Source: an uncultured Cocleimonas sp. (GTDB lineage: Bacteria > Pseudomonadota > Gammaproteobacteria > Thiotrichales > Thiotrichaceae). From it: 64,000 nt of DNA. Made by a program: the position numbers and the translations under genes. The notes beneath the pieces were generated by a model. That model had not been told where the DNA came from and ran no database searches. It worked only from the letters and a program-made list of their open reading frames with translations. Where the stretch lies: contig NZ_CANLZW010000023.1 of NCBI RefSeq assembly GCF_947495625.1, forward strand, positions 1-64,000. The letters run 5' to 3'. The number at the start of each line of letters is the position of its first letter. Positions within the stretch are counted from its first letter, which is position 1. Below, piece after piece: positions 46,852 through 55,947 of this stretch.

Positions 46852-48054
46852 ATGAAAATACGCAATATACGCATTGTTGACTACGAATCCACAACCGCTG
46901 TCGCTGACAACATAGAGCAACTTCGCATTGCTATTAAAAATCAAAAAAGTGGACTTCGCAAAAATGACTTCCCTTTTTCTGATTTAGACACATGGATTGG
47001 ACGGGTAAGCGCTATTGATGATATTGATTTGGGTGAATGGCAAAGTCGCAACAATGCAATGGCGGCATACGGCTTGCAACAAGGAACAATTTTAGCGCAA
47101 CTTGAAAACCTGAAAACGCGTTTTCGTCCTAGTCGAGTCGGAATCATTATGGGATCCAGCACTTCAAGTATCGATCGCACTGAGACGGCTTACCGCCATC
47201 TCGATGAAAATGGCGCGCTGACGGCAGAATACCAACAAGCAACCGTACATAACCCGCATGGACCAGGGTTATTTGTCGCCCATCAAACAGGCGTGACGGG
47301 CCCTGCAATCACCATCAATACGGCCTGCTCCTCATCCGCAAAAGTTTTTGCCACAGGCGCAAGATGGCTCCAGAGTCTTGTTGTCGATGCTGTTTTAGTG
47401 GGTGGCGTTGATACCTTGTGCTATAGCGTTTTGCACGGTTTTGATTCCCTGCAATTACTCTCTCAAGATCCTTGTAAGCCGTTTGATAATGACAGAGACG
47501 GCATTAATCTGGGCGAAGCATCTGGCTATGCCATTTTAATGCGCGCAGAAGATTGTGAAACAGATACAGGCATCGAGTTAGCCGGTTACGGTGAAAGCTC
47601 GGATGCTCATCACATGTCGCACCCACATCCCGAAGGATTGGGCGCCAAACAGGCGATAGAAAGTGCGTTAACAATGGCAAAACTCCCTGCCGAAGAGATT
47701 GATTACATCAATCTACACGGCACATCGAGTCAGGCGAATGACTCTATCGAAGGAAAATTAATTGGCTCTATGTTTCCATCATCCACACAATGTTCTTCTA
47801 CAAAAGGCTGGATGGCACATACATTAGGTGCTGCGGGGATCACTGAAGCATTAATTGCTATTGATGCCGCGCGAACTGATTTAATCCCTGGTTCTTTGAA
47901 TTTAAGCAATCTGGATAATGAGCTGGATTTTTCTATTACGGCTGAAAATATCGAACGCCCACTGACTCATGTAATGTCCAACTCATTTGGTTTTGGTGGC
48001 AATAATTGCTGTCTGGTTTTCAGCAAGATTGATAGTAATAAGGATAGCGCTTGA
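46852..48054 (+). CDS. Beta-ketoacyl synthase of the aryl-polyene cluster
   Basis: A 400-residue KAS-type condensing enzyme. Active-site Cys159 lies in ITINTACSSSAK, His289 in INLHGTSSQ, and Lys318 and His323 in STKGWMAHTLGAAG, so it should be catalytic. It presumably extends the carrier-protein-bound aryl polyene chain with malonyl units, paired with the chain-length factor that follows (4-base overlap). It is the first gene of the plus-strand operon. No strong ribosome site is seen before the ATG at 46852, but the N-terminus looks complete for the family. Confidence 0.92.
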   Translation: MKIRNIRIVDYESTTAVADNIEQLRIAIKNQKSGLRKNDFPFSDLDTWIGRVSAIDDIDLGEWQSRNNAMAAYGLQQGTILAQLENLKTRFRPSRVGIIMGSSTSSIDRTETAYRHLDENGALTAEYQQATVHNPHGPGLFVAHQTGVTGPAITINTACSSSAKVFATGARWLQSLVVDAVLVGGVDTLCYSVLHGFDSLQLLSQDPCKPFDNDRDGINLGEASGYAILMRAEDCETDTGIELAGYGESSDAHHMSHPHPEGLGAKQAIESALTMAKLPAEEIDYINLHGTSSQANDSIEGKLIGSMFPSSTQCSSTKGWMAHTLGAAGITEALIAIDAARTDLIPGSLNLSNLDNELDFSITAENIERPLTHVMSNSFGFGGNNCCLVFSKIDSNKDSA

Positions 48055-48881
48055 TGAGTGATAATATTTTACGATGCTCCATCAAAGCCGTGGGCGGTTG
48101 GGGACAAAATTACACAAACTGGCAAGAACTTTCAGAATTGCTGACCACTGGCGCTACCGCTGAAAATACAGCAAGCAGTCCTAAGCCAGAAATTATCCCT
48201 GCCAACGAAAGACGACGAGCACCTCTGCCTGTAAAGCTTGCAGTTGAATCCTCATGGCAGGCGACACAATCGGCGGGTTTAGACCCGAAAGGTTTGGCAT
48301 GCGTTTTTGTTTCTGGTTTAGGAGACACTCAACTCACAGACTATATGTGCAAAGTGCTGGCTACCGAAAACATGCAATTATCGCCGACCAAATTTCATAA
48401 TTCGGTACACAACGCCGCCGCAGGTTACTGGACGATTAGTACGGGTTGCATGAAAGCTGCAAACTCTGTCGCAGGTTTTAATGAGTCTGTATCGCTAGCA
48501 ATACTCGAAGCGGTTACCCAGTGCGTTCAAGAACAAGCACCTGTGCAGATTACGTTTTATGACGCACCCTCTTCTGAAATTCTCAAACCGCTATTAAAAA
48601 ATGATCAGTCGTTCTCAGCCTCACTAATTATTGAGCCTGTTTTAGAATCAAATCAGAACGATTCAAACCTACTGGAAATGCAATTAGTGTCACAAGCAAC
48701 AGAATGGCCAGAACTCGATTTGGAAACTCACCTTGATACGAGCTACAAACAGAATCCATCCGCTAGAATTCTGGCAGTATTAAACATGCTGACAAAAGAC
48801 TCTGCGGATACTGTTTTACTTCCACTCAGCGCTGAAACATCGCTTCAGTTAACTTTACATAATCCCAAGCTAGTTAATTAA
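48054..48881 (+). CDS. Ketosynthase-like chain-length factor (Ketoacyl-synt_2)
   Basis: A 275-residue, ketosynthase-related protein without the active cysteine. The diagnostic segment is LSPTKFHNSVHNAAAGYWTISTG, typical of the short Ketoacyl-synt_2 partners in aryl-polyene and related clusters. It should heterodimerise with the preceding ketosynthase and set chain length. The start is the ATG at 48054 inside the upstream stop (TGATGA), favoured over the TTG at 48051. The next gene begins 1 base after its stop. Confidence 0.88.
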   Translation: MSDNILRCSIKAVGGWGQNYTNWQELSELLTTGATAENTASSPKPEIIPANERRRAPLPVKLAVESSWQATQSAGLDPKGLACVFVSGLGDTQLTDYMCKVLATENMQLSPTKFHNSVHNAAAGYWTISTGCMKAANSVAGFNESVSLAILEAVTQCVQEQAPVQITFYDAPSSEILKPLLKNDQSFSASLIIEPVLESNQNDSNLLEMQLVSQATEWPELDLETHLDTSYKQNPSARILAVLNMLTKDSADTVLLPLSAETSLQLTLHNPKLVN

Positions 48882-48882
48882 T

Positions 48883-50460
48883 ATGTCCAATACGCAAAAC
48901 TATGATGTCGTGATAGCAGGAGGCGGACTTGCTGGTCTGTCGCTTTCCATGCAACTCAAACAACAATCCCCTGATTTAGATGTTGCCGTTTTAGAACAAA
49001 GAACATTTCCTGTTCCTGAAACGATTGCCAAAGTGGGCGAATCTACGGTAGAAATTGGCTCTCATTACTTTAGTGAAGTATTGGGACTAAAAGACCATTT
49101 TGAGAAAGATCATCTACGTAAGTATGGGCTGCGTTGTTTTTTTGGTGAACAGCAATCAGACTTTTCAGATCAAGATGAGTTAGGTATTAGTGATCTATTC
49201 GGCATTCCTACCTACCAGATAGACCGAGGCGTGTTAGAAAACAAACTCCACAGGGAAGCGAGCAAGCTAGGCGTAAATGTCATAGATGGCATTTCAACCA
49301 GCAATATCAGACTTGATAAACACCATCAACAAATAGACATTGCGAATAACGGCGACATCAAAACGCTTAATTCCAAGTGGTTTGTGGATGCAGCCGGACG
49401 TCAAATGCTGGTTAAAAAAGAACTCAACCTGGCCAAAGAGAACTACCATAAAGCCAATGCAGTCTGGTTTCGAATTGATCGACAGGTGACTTTAGATGAC
49501 TGGACTTCAAATAGTGACTGGCAAAACCGCCTTGTTGAATCAGGCAAACGTTGGTTAAGTACTAATCACTTAATGGGTCCCGGCTACTGGGTTTGGGTAA
49601 TCCCTCTAGGTACAGGCACAACAAGTATTGGCATCGTTATGGATGATCAGGTTTTTGAAGAAAGTGACTTTAATGATTACGATGATGCATTCGCCTGGCT
49701 AGCAAAAAACCAACCATATTGTGCTAATGCAATTGAAGGTGCCGAGGTTTTAGATTACGTCGCTATAAGAGATTACTCTTATGACTGTAAAAAGTATTTT
49801 TCTGAAGATGGCTGGGGCTTAACGGGTGAAGCAGGCGTATTTGCTGACCCTTTCTATTCGCCAGGTAGTGATGCAATCGCGATGAGCAACACGTTTATAA
49901 GTAGCCTAATAAGCACTCAAAAAGAAAAGAACAATATCAGCCTCGAAAGTGTTGTTTTCAACAGCCTGCAAAATAATTATTACGAAAATACACTTTCTCT
50001 ATACACCCAGCAGTATGGTGGGTTTGGAGACCGTAGAATGATGGGCACCAAGCTACTTTGGGATTATTCGTATTACTGGGGCATATTGAGTTTATTGTTT
50101 TTCAAAAATACCTTTGTTGATATCGATACGATACGCGAGCTAAACCCTCTTCTAGCAAAAGCTAAAATGCTCCACCAGCAAGTTCAGGAGAAATTAAGAG
50201 AGAGGGCCAGCAAACGCATTATTCAACCTGCACAAGGCATTTTCCTTGATCAATACCTTATTCCTTGTTTACGCCATTTCAATGATGTCTTAAAAGACTA
50301 TGAAACGGTAGACATTAGAGAGGCTGTAGCCACCAATACTGAGATGCTCGAGCGCATTGCGAAATACTCACTTGAGTTTTTGTCTGACAACCCTAGCCAA
50401 TCTATCAGCGATGATGAAAGAGATTTGCTAGGTGAGTATCGACACAGTGTTTTAGCGTAA
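48883..50460 (+). CDS. Flavin-dependent halogenase-like oxidoreductase (first)
   Basis: A 525-residue FAD enzyme. GGGLAG (13-18) begins the dinucleotide fold. KVGEST (50-55) matches the region after the first strand in halogenases, and WVWVIP (236-241) fits the WxWxIP motif said to keep flavin-dependent halogenases from acting as monooxygenases. A GEAGVFADPFYSPGSDAI segment follows. The C-terminal 180 residues are mostly helical. The catalytic lysine cannot be placed by eye, so oxidation without halogenation remains possible. It is embedded in the pigment operon, 1 base after the chain-length factor. Confidence 0.8.
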   Translation: MSNTQNYDVVIAGGGLAGLSLSMQLKQQSPDLDVAVLEQRTFPVPETIAKVGESTVEIGSHYFSEVLGLKDHFEKDHLRKYGLRCFFGEQQSDFSDQDELGISDLFGIPTYQIDRGVLENKLHREASKLGVNVIDGISTSNIRLDKHHQQIDIANNGDIKTLNSKWFVDAAGRQMLVKKELNLAKENYHKANAVWFRIDRQVTLDDWTSNSDWQNRLVESGKRWLSTNHLMGPGYWVWVIPLGTGTTSIGIVMDDQVFEESDFNDYDDAFAWLAKNQPYCANAIEGAEVLDYVAIRDYSYDCKKYFSEDGWGLTGEAGVFADPFYSPGSDAIAMSNTFISSLISTQKEKNNISLESVVFNSLQNNYYENTLSLYTQQYGGFGDRRMMGTKLLWDYSYYWGILSLLFFKNTFVDIDTIRELNPLLAKAKMLHQQVQEKLRERASKRIIQPAQGIFLDQYLIPCLRHFNDVLKDYETVDIREAVATNTEMLERIAKYSLEFLSDNPSQSISDDERDLLGEYRHSVLA

Positions 50461-50517
50461 AGTGCTTACTAAGCTATTAAACTAAGTTATTAAATACGCC
50501 ATCAAAGATTAGATGCT

Positions 50518-51084
50518 GTGAATTCAAAAAAAATACTATATGCCCTGATAGCCATTGTGACTGTGGCCTATCCCTTTATCGTCTATTTCAGCCTCGATAG
50601 GTTTGGGCCTTCTCTGCTTTCTTTGGCGCTTTTTATTATTTTACTAGCACGAGTCATTCTAAGAGGTGAATTCCAAAGGCCGGAACAATATGCCCAACTG
50701 ATTTTAGTAGGTGGATTGTGTGTAATTGCAGCATGGTTTAATAGTGAAGAATTACTTCGTTATTATCCCGTCATGATGAATCTTGCTTTTGCAGGATTTT
50801 TTGCGTTGTCACTCACCACTGAAACATCCTTGGTTGAACGCTTTGCCCAGATGTTTATGAAAGAAATTCCCGATGAAGGTCGACAATATATGCGAAACCT
50901 TTCGATGGTCTGGGCCGTTATTCTTATTGTTAACGCAGCCATAGCCTTCTACACCGCATGCTGTCTTTCACTTCAAGCCTGGACTTTCTATAATGGCTTT
51001 TTAGCGTATATTTTCCTCGGTGGTTTTATGGCCCTTGAATATGGTTACCGTAAGATTCACATCAAAAGACACGAAGAAAAATGA
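50518..51084 (+). CDS. COG4648-family membrane protein of aryl-polyene clusters
   Basis: A 188-residue inner-membrane protein with about five hydrophobic spans and a basic C-terminus (GYRKIHIKRHEEK). Segments such as FAGFFALSLTTETSLVERFAQ and YNGFLAYIFLGGFMALEYGYRK match the COG4648 membrane proteins found in aryl-polyene loci, often misnamed gyrase subunit. It may help with translocation or final assembly, but its role is unproven. The start is GTG at 50518. It overlaps the next gene by 4 bases (ATGA). Confidence 0.78.
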   Translation: MNSKKILYALIAIVTVAYPFIVYFSLDRFGPSLLSLALFIILLARVILRGEFQRPEQYAQLILVGGLCVIAAWFNSEELLRYYPVMMNLAFAGFFALSLTTETSLVERFAQMFMKEIPDEGRQYMRNLSMVWAVILIVNAAIAFYTACCLSLQAWTFYNGFLAYIFLGGFMALEYGYRKIHIKRHEEK

Positions 51085-51533
51085 CAGGCATCAATCTAGC
51101 AATCACAGCAGAAGAGTTAAATCAGCAATATCCCGAGAAGGATAAATGGCCAACATTCTCTGTGTGTGAAACACCCAGCACTTTAGCCACTGATAACTCA
51201 TACGAAGTCATTTGTGACATTCCTGTGAGCTTATCCTATTTTAAAGGACACTTTCCAGATCAGGCGGTATTACCCGGCGTGGTTCAGATTAACTGGGCGA
51301 ATGATCTAGCGAAACGGTTATTCAAATACGAAGAATTCAGAGGCGTTAATTCTTTAAAATTTAACACCATGATTTTGCCTGAAACCAAGGTAATCTTATC
51401 GCTCACCTTAAACCCTGAAAAACACACTGTGAAATTTCGATATACCTCGATCACAGAAGACGATTCAATGACGGAAGAAAAGGATGAAATCCTTTTTTCA
51501 TCTGGCATATTAGTATTTTCAGAGGCTAAATAA
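51081..51533 (+). CDS. ApeI-like hot-dog dehydratase
   Basis: A 150-residue FabA/FabZ-like hot-dog protein. The motif YFKGHFPDQAVLPGVVQINWA contains the catalytic histidine and matches the ApeI-type dehydratases of aryl-polyene synthesis, which form the conjugated double bonds with a partner (here the protein from 53304). It overlaps the preceding gene by 4 bases. The C-terminal half is more divergent and acidic (TEDDSMTEEKDE). Confidence 0.85.
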   Translation: MTGINLAITAEELNQQYPEKDKWPTFSVCETPSTLATDNSYEVICDIPVSLSYFKGHFPDQAVLPGVVQINWANDLAKRLFKYEEFRGVNSLKFNTMILPETKVILSLTLNPEKHTVKFRYTSITEDDSMTEEKDEILFSSGILVFSEAK

Positions 51534-51541
51534 TTTATATC

Positions 51542-52273
51542 ATGTCTTATTGTCTTGCTGTCCCTCATTATAATCACTTCCAGTCTTTTGAAGCATTCTT
51601 GCCAAAACTAGAATCATTAGGCATGGCATGCATTGTTGTCGATGATGGCAGCGATGAAGATCAACGCAAAAAGCTTGAGGAATTGCTCTGTAACTATCCT
51701 GAAATAACACTACTCAAGCACGCATATAATCGAGGCAAAGGCGCAGCGATTTTGACTGCAGCCCATGCAGCAAGACAGGCTGGGCATACTCACATCATTC
51801 AAATTGACGCAGACGGCCAGCACAATATCGAAGATGTACAAAAACTCATTTCACATAGCGAGACTAACCCACACAAAATAGTTTCCGGTGCCCCCTATTT
51901 CGATGAGAGCGCCCCAAAAGCAAGAGTGTACGGCAGAAAGGTAACGAGCTTCTGGGTTGCCCTGGAAACACTGTCGTTTGATATTAAAGATAGCTTATGC
52001 GGCTTTAGAGTCTATCCGCTTAAAGAGTTTGAAATCGTATTTGATAATTACAATGTCGGCAAACGTATGACATTTGATACGGATATTTTAGTCAAATCAC
52101 ATTGGGAAGGCATCAAAACCGACTTTATCGACACAAAAGTCATTTACATCGAAAACAATGTGTCTCATTTTCATTATATGAGAGATAATTTACTCTTAAT
52201 CAAACTCCACACCAAGTTAATGCTAGGTATGCTGATTCGCATTCCTAAAATTATACTTCTAAAATTTAGCTAA
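51542..52273 (+). CDS. Glycosyltransferase, GT2 family
   Basis: A 243-residue GT-A enzyme. The nucleotide-sugar motifs are VVDDGSDEDQ and the DxD-type IQIDADGQHN. A later SLCGFRVYPLKEF block is typical of the GT2 proteins in aryl-polyene clusters, where they are thought to help attach the pigment to a lipid or sugar anchor. It is 8 bases after the ApeI-like gene and 2 bases before the acyltransferase. Donor and acceptor are unknown. Confidence 0.87.
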   Translation: MSYCLAVPHYNHFQSFEAFLPKLESLGMACIVVDDGSDEDQRKKLEELLCNYPEITLLKHAYNRGKGAAILTAAHAARQAGHTHIIQIDADGQHNIEDVQKLISHSETNPHKIVSGAPYFDESAPKARVYGRKVTSFWVALETLSFDIKDSLCGFRVYPLKEFEIVFDNYNVGKRMTFDTDILVKSHWEGIKTDFIDTKVIYIENNVSHFHYMRDNLLLIKLHTKLMLGMLIRIPKIILLKFS

Positions 52274-52275
52274 AC

Positions 52276-53307
52276 ATGAGTAATTCCAGTAACAGTAAGA
52301 ACAACGAGCAAAGAGCGGCAAGTGACGATTCTCACTGGTCTTCCGCTCAGGAAGCTGGGACTTTGTTTGGGTTACGTTTTCTCTGGTTGATCCATAAAAC
52401 ACTTGGACGAAAAGCTGTATCTATATTGTTATTACCTACGGTTGCTTACTTTGTGATTTTTCGTGCTGATTCACGTAAAGCATCGCAAGAATTCCTGAAA
52501 AATCATTACCAACAATACCCTGACTTCTGGAAGCGCAAACCTAAGTTTTCCGACACTATTCGTCACTTCCGTCAATTCGCCGAGACCGTTGTCGATAAAC
52601 TCTCATCCTGGTATGTGGAGCTTGATAGCGACCTGTTTAAAATTCACTCACCAGAAGTCGTTGAAACGTTACTAAACGATACTCGCGGACAATTGATTAT
52701 TGGCTCTCATTTTGGCAATCTGGAATTCTGTCGTGGTTTTATGCATCGCTATAAAGACAAATCTATCAACGTATTACTTCACGATAAGCATTCACAGAAC
52801 TACACCAACATCATGGCTCAATTGAATCCAGATTCGAGACTCAATGTGTATCAGGTTGATGAGTTCAATATCAATACGATTCTGTCTTTTAAGGAAAAGA
52901 TAGATGCAGGAGAATGGCTCTTTATAGCAGGAGACAGAATTCCACTAACTGGCGTGGAGCGTACGGTCACTGTCGATTTCTTTAATAAAAAAGCGGCATT
53001 ACCGATTGGCCCTTATTTACTGGCGAAGGCATTAGATTGCCCGGTAAAACTGATGTTTTCCTATCAAGACTTTGCAGATAAATCTGGGCAGATACAATTT
53101 GAAGTGGTCGACTTCGCTGAAAAGATTGTACTTAGCCGCAAACAACGACAAAGCGATATTGAAAACTATGCACAAAGGTTTGCCACAGAATTAGAAAAGC
53201 AGTGCGCTAAAGCACCTTTTCAATGGTTTAATTTTTATGATTTCTGGCTACCTGAAGAAAACCCACAGGAACAAATTAACACTATCGCTAACAAGGAAGT
53301 AGCATGA
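52276..53307 (+). CDS. LpxL/HtrB-type lysophospholipid acyltransferase
   Basis: A 343-residue membrane-associated acyltransferase. After a polar N-terminus there is a hydrophobic span (about residues 48-65, SILLLPTVAYFVIF). The HX4-D/E catalytic motif lies in IIGSHFGNLEFCRG, and GDRIPLTGVERTV and PIGPYLLAKALDCPV follow as in LpxL. In aryl-polyene loci such enzymes link the pigment or an extra acyl chain to the lipid anchor. Its 3' end overlaps the ApeP-like gene by 4 bases. Confidence 0.87.
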   Translation: MSNSSNSKNNEQRAASDDSHWSSAQEAGTLFGLRFLWLIHKTLGRKAVSILLLPTVAYFVIFRADSRKASQEFLKNHYQQYPDFWKRKPKFSDTIRHFRQFAETVVDKLSSWYVELDSDLFKIHSPEVVETLLNDTRGQLIIGSHFGNLEFCRGFMHRYKDKSINVLLHDKHSQNYTNIMAQLNPDSRLNVYQVDEFNINTILSFKEKIDAGEWLFIAGDRIPLTGVERTVTVDFFNKKAALPIGPYLLAKALDCPVKLMFSYQDFADKSGQIQFEVVDFAEKIVLSRKQRQSDIENYAQRFATELEKQCAKAPFQWFNFYDFWLPEENPQEQINTIANKEVA

Positions 53308-53777
53308 GCGATTTAGCAACACGCTTTGACCCAGAAATATTAACGTTAATTCCACACCGCCCACCTATGCTGTTGATTAACAGAATATTGGAAGTTAGCG
53401 AAAAACAATCGAGTGCTGAGGTGTTTATCGACAAGGAAACCACTTTTTATGAAAAAGATTTGGGCGTACCAGCAACCATTGGATTGGAATTCATGGGACA
53501 AACTGCTGCGTTAATCGCAGGCAATCAAGCGATAAAAAATCCGGCAGATGCCAAGCTTGGTTTTTTACTGGGAACTCGAAAATATCAATCCACACTATCT
53601 TATTTTAAAGAAAACAGTGTACTGGTCGTCGAATGCAGTGAAAGCGCTATGGTAGGAGAAACACTGGCAAGTTTTAGTTGTACAATTCGCTATAAAGACG
53701 AAGCAGAAATCATTGCCAGTGCCAACTTATCTGTACTTCGTCAGCCAATCAATAAATCACCTGCAGAGAATCATTAA
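53304..53777 (+). CDS. ApeP-like hot-dog dehydratase
   Basis: A 157-residue hot-dog-fold 3-hydroxyacyl-ACP dehydratase. It opens with LTLIPHRPPMLLINRILEVSE, the ApeP/FabZ-like HRPPM motif, and carries the helix GLEFMGQTAALIAGNQA. In the known aryl-polyene pathway the ApeP and ApeI types form a dehydratase pair, and both are present here. It is in the middle of the plus operon, with overlaps or 2-base gaps on both sides. Confidence 0.87.
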   Translation: MSDLATRFDPEILTLIPHRPPMLLINRILEVSEKQSSAEVFIDKETTFYEKDLGVPATIGLEFMGQTAALIAGNQAIKNPADAKLGFLLGTRKYQSTLSYFKENSVLVVECSESAMVGETLASFSCTIRYKDEAEIIASANLSVLRQPINKSPAENH

Positions 53778-53779
53778 TA

Positions 53780-55027
53780 ATGCCAGCTTCATCAAAATCA
53801 CCCAATCGAGTCGTTATCACTGGCGCTGGCAATATCTCGTCAATGGGCTCAACCTGGGAAGAAATAAAAACATCTTTTGAAAGCAAACAATCAAAAGTGT
53901 GTTACATGGAAGAATGGGATCAATACCCCGAGCTTAAAACGCGTCTGGCTGCACCCATCAAAGACTTTGAGCTACCAGACACCTATCGCCTAAAAAAGAA
54001 AAGAAGCATGGGTAGAGTTGCACAGATGGCTGTACGTGCCACTGAATTAGCGCTTAAAGAATCAGGTTTGTATGGTGAAGATGTCATTACTAACGGTCAG
54101 ACAGGCGTGAGCTTTGGCTCTGCAACGGGCAGCAGCGCGGGTGCTGTAGAATTCTTCAGCATGCTAGAAGAACAGTCGATGGAACGCATCAATACCACCA
54201 CCTATATTCGCATGATGAGCCACACAGCAGCGGTTAATATCGGCATATATTTTGGCACCAAAGGACGCGTATACACAACCTCTAGCGCTTGTGTCGCAGG
54301 AAGCCAGGGCATTGGTTATGCCTATGAAGCTATTCAGTCGGGCAAACAAAAAGTCATGATTGCTGGTGGCGCGGAAGAGCTTTGCCCAACTCAGGCAGCG
54401 GTTTTCGATACCATCTTTGCTGCCAGTATCACCAATGACACCCCCCACCTTTCGCCCCGTCCTTTTGATAAAGATCGTGATGGCCTTGTTCTTGGCGAAG
54501 GCGCTAGCTCACTGATATTAGAATCTTACGATCACGCTAAAGAACGCGGCGCTAATATTCTGGCTGAAATCATAGGATACGGTACAAACTCTGATGGCTC
54601 GCATATCATGCGTCCGAATCAGGAGACCATGCAAAGCGTGATGCAAATGAGCCTTGATGATGCCGGAGTTACAGCAGATCAAATTGGTTATGTTAGCGCG
54701 CACGCCACAGCGACCGAATACGGCGATATCGCAGAATCACAAGCGACGTTAAATGTACTCGGCAAAAAGCCAACCAGCTCGATTAAGAGCTATACTGCGC
54801 ATAGTCTTGGTGCCTGTGGTGCGTTTGAATTGTACTCCACTATCCAGATGATGAACGAAGGCTGGTTCGCGCCCACACTAAACCTGACTGAAGTTGATCC
54901 AAGGTGTGCTGATTTAGATTATATCCAAGGTGATCTAAGAGCGATTGATACTGATATGGTTATGAGCAATAACTTTGCATTTGGCGGGATAAATACATCT
55001 TTAATTGTAAAAAAGTTTAAAGATTAA
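53780..55027 (+). CDS. FabF-like ketosynthase of the aryl-polyene cluster (second)
   Basis: A 415-residue condensing enzyme, complete in its active site: Cys171 in TTSSACVAGSQG, His308 in VSAHATATEYGD, and Lys336 and His341 in SIKSYTAHSLGACGA. The N-terminus RVVITGAGNISSMGSTWEEIK and the SPRPFDKDRDGLVLGEGAS block are standard KAS II. It probably makes the elongation or starter condensations in the same pathway as the first ketosynthase. It is the last gene of the plus operon; a C-rich element with T-tract follows 9 bases after its stop. Confidence 0.93.
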   Translation: MPASSKSPNRVVITGAGNISSMGSTWEEIKTSFESKQSKVCYMEEWDQYPELKTRLAAPIKDFELPDTYRLKKKRSMGRVAQMAVRATELALKESGLYGEDVITNGQTGVSFGSATGSSAGAVEFFSMLEEQSMERINTTTYIRMMSHTAAVNIGIYFGTKGRVYTTSSACVAGSQGIGYAYEAIQSGKQKVMIAGGAEELCPTQAAVFDTIFAASITNDTPHLSPRPFDKDRDGLVLGEGASSLILESYDHAKERGANILAEIIGYGTNSDGSHIMRPNQETMQSVMQMSLDDAGVTADQIGYVSAHATATEYGDIAESQATLNVLGKKPTSSIKSYTAHSLGACGAFELYSTIQMMNEGWFAPTLNLTEVDPRCADLDYIQGDLRAIDTDMVMSNNFAFGGINTSLIVKKFKD

Positions 55028-55036
55028 TTAGACAAA

Positions 55037-55065
55037 GTCACCCCCCTACTTTAAGGAACTTTTTT
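55037..55065 (+). repeat. C-rich element between the convergent pigment operons
   Basis: GTCACCCCCCTACTTTAAGG then AACTTTTTT, 9 bases after the plus operon stop, in sense orientation; a likely terminator between convergent operons. Confidence 0.9.
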
Positions 55066-55076
55066 CACATTAAGTG

Positions 55077-55946
55077 TTAAGGAATATTCCTGTTTGTTAT
55101 CTCAACCGCTTTTCTTTCGTTTCTATCATTCCATGCTTGTCCGCGAGTTTTACGCATCAATCCTTCTACCGTTCTGGTCACGAAAATATTTTTTAATAGA
55201 CTTAAACGCTGACTAAACTTGGTAGGAAATGCGCGCAAAGTCATGGAAAAGCCAATGTCTTCATAGACAATATAATGCCAATAACCAGAGGGGATGAATA
55301 AAGCATCGCCGTGGTTTAATTCTGCCTCATAACCTTTAACGTACTTTAGCGCAGGGTATTTTTCAAAATCAGGATTTAAAAAATCCACATCGTACAAAGC
55401 ACTGAAAGAGAATGGCACTTTATACATAAATTGGGTTTGTTCTGGCGGAATAAGCAATACTTTTTTAACGCCACCGAAATGACACAGAATCAAATTCGCC
55501 AGATCAATATCGTAATGCATCTGGACTTTGGCGCCACGCCCACCAACGAATAAAACCGGTAGTTTCTTAAAGAACTTAAGACCGATATCAGGATAGGAGA
55601 AATCCTTAATCATCTGTGGTGCATTATTCAGAATATTATAAAAAAACATGCGTAAATCGTTTTCGCCGTTTTTCAGTAAATTCAAGTAATCACGCAACGG
55701 CATTTCCCTCGCAGCAGCATGTTGATGTGATTTGCCTACGGCTGGTTTACTGCTGTACACAGGTACAACCTCATCACCCAGGGTTTCAATTAAATAATCG
55801 ACATCCCATTTTTCTTTGGCAGGCCAGTCTTCCATAAGAGTGGGTAAGATTACCGGAATGCCAGTATCTTTATGATTTTTGAGAAATTGCTCCTTGGTAA
55901 TTTCCGAAACACGCTTTACTTTATTGGGGGCAATTTTTTCAAACAT
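55077..55946 (-). CDS. Cupin_8/JmjC-like 2-oxoglutarate oxygenase candidate
   Basis: A 289-residue protein of the cupin-like Cupin_8 (FIH/JmjC-type) family. The iron facial triad is visible: His144 and Asp146 in VQMHYDIDLANL and His224 in IPSGYWHYIVYED. The opening VKRVSEITKEQFLKNHKDTGIPVIL and the late MTLRAFP are usual. It could hydroxylate the pigment or a protein. It lies 1 base after the second halogenase-like gene, so its action on the same molecule is plausible but inferred. It is the last gene of the minus operon. Confidence 0.8.
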   Translation of the reverse strand: MFEKIAPNKVKRVSEITKEQFLKNHKDTGIPVILPTLMEDWPAKEKWDVDYLIETLGDEVVPVYSSKPAVGKSHQHAAAREMPLRDYLNLLKNGENDLRMFFYNILNNAPQMIKDFSYPDIGLKFFKKLPVLFVGGRGAKVQMHYDIDLANLILCHFGGVKKVLLIPPEQTQFMYKVPFSFSALYDVDFLNPDFEKYPALKYVKGYEAELNHGDALFIPSGYWHYIVYEDIGFSMTLRAFPTKFSQRLSLLKNIFVTRTVEGLMRKTRGQAWNDRNERKAVEITNRNIP

Positions 55947-55947
55947 A

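Noticed and set aside
54436-54455. A C-rich match (GACACCCCCCACCTTT) in the second ketosynthase gene
   Set aside because: It encodes the conserved N-D-T-P...R-P-F-D block of ketosynthases, lacks TACTT and a T-tract, and is explained by protein conservation.
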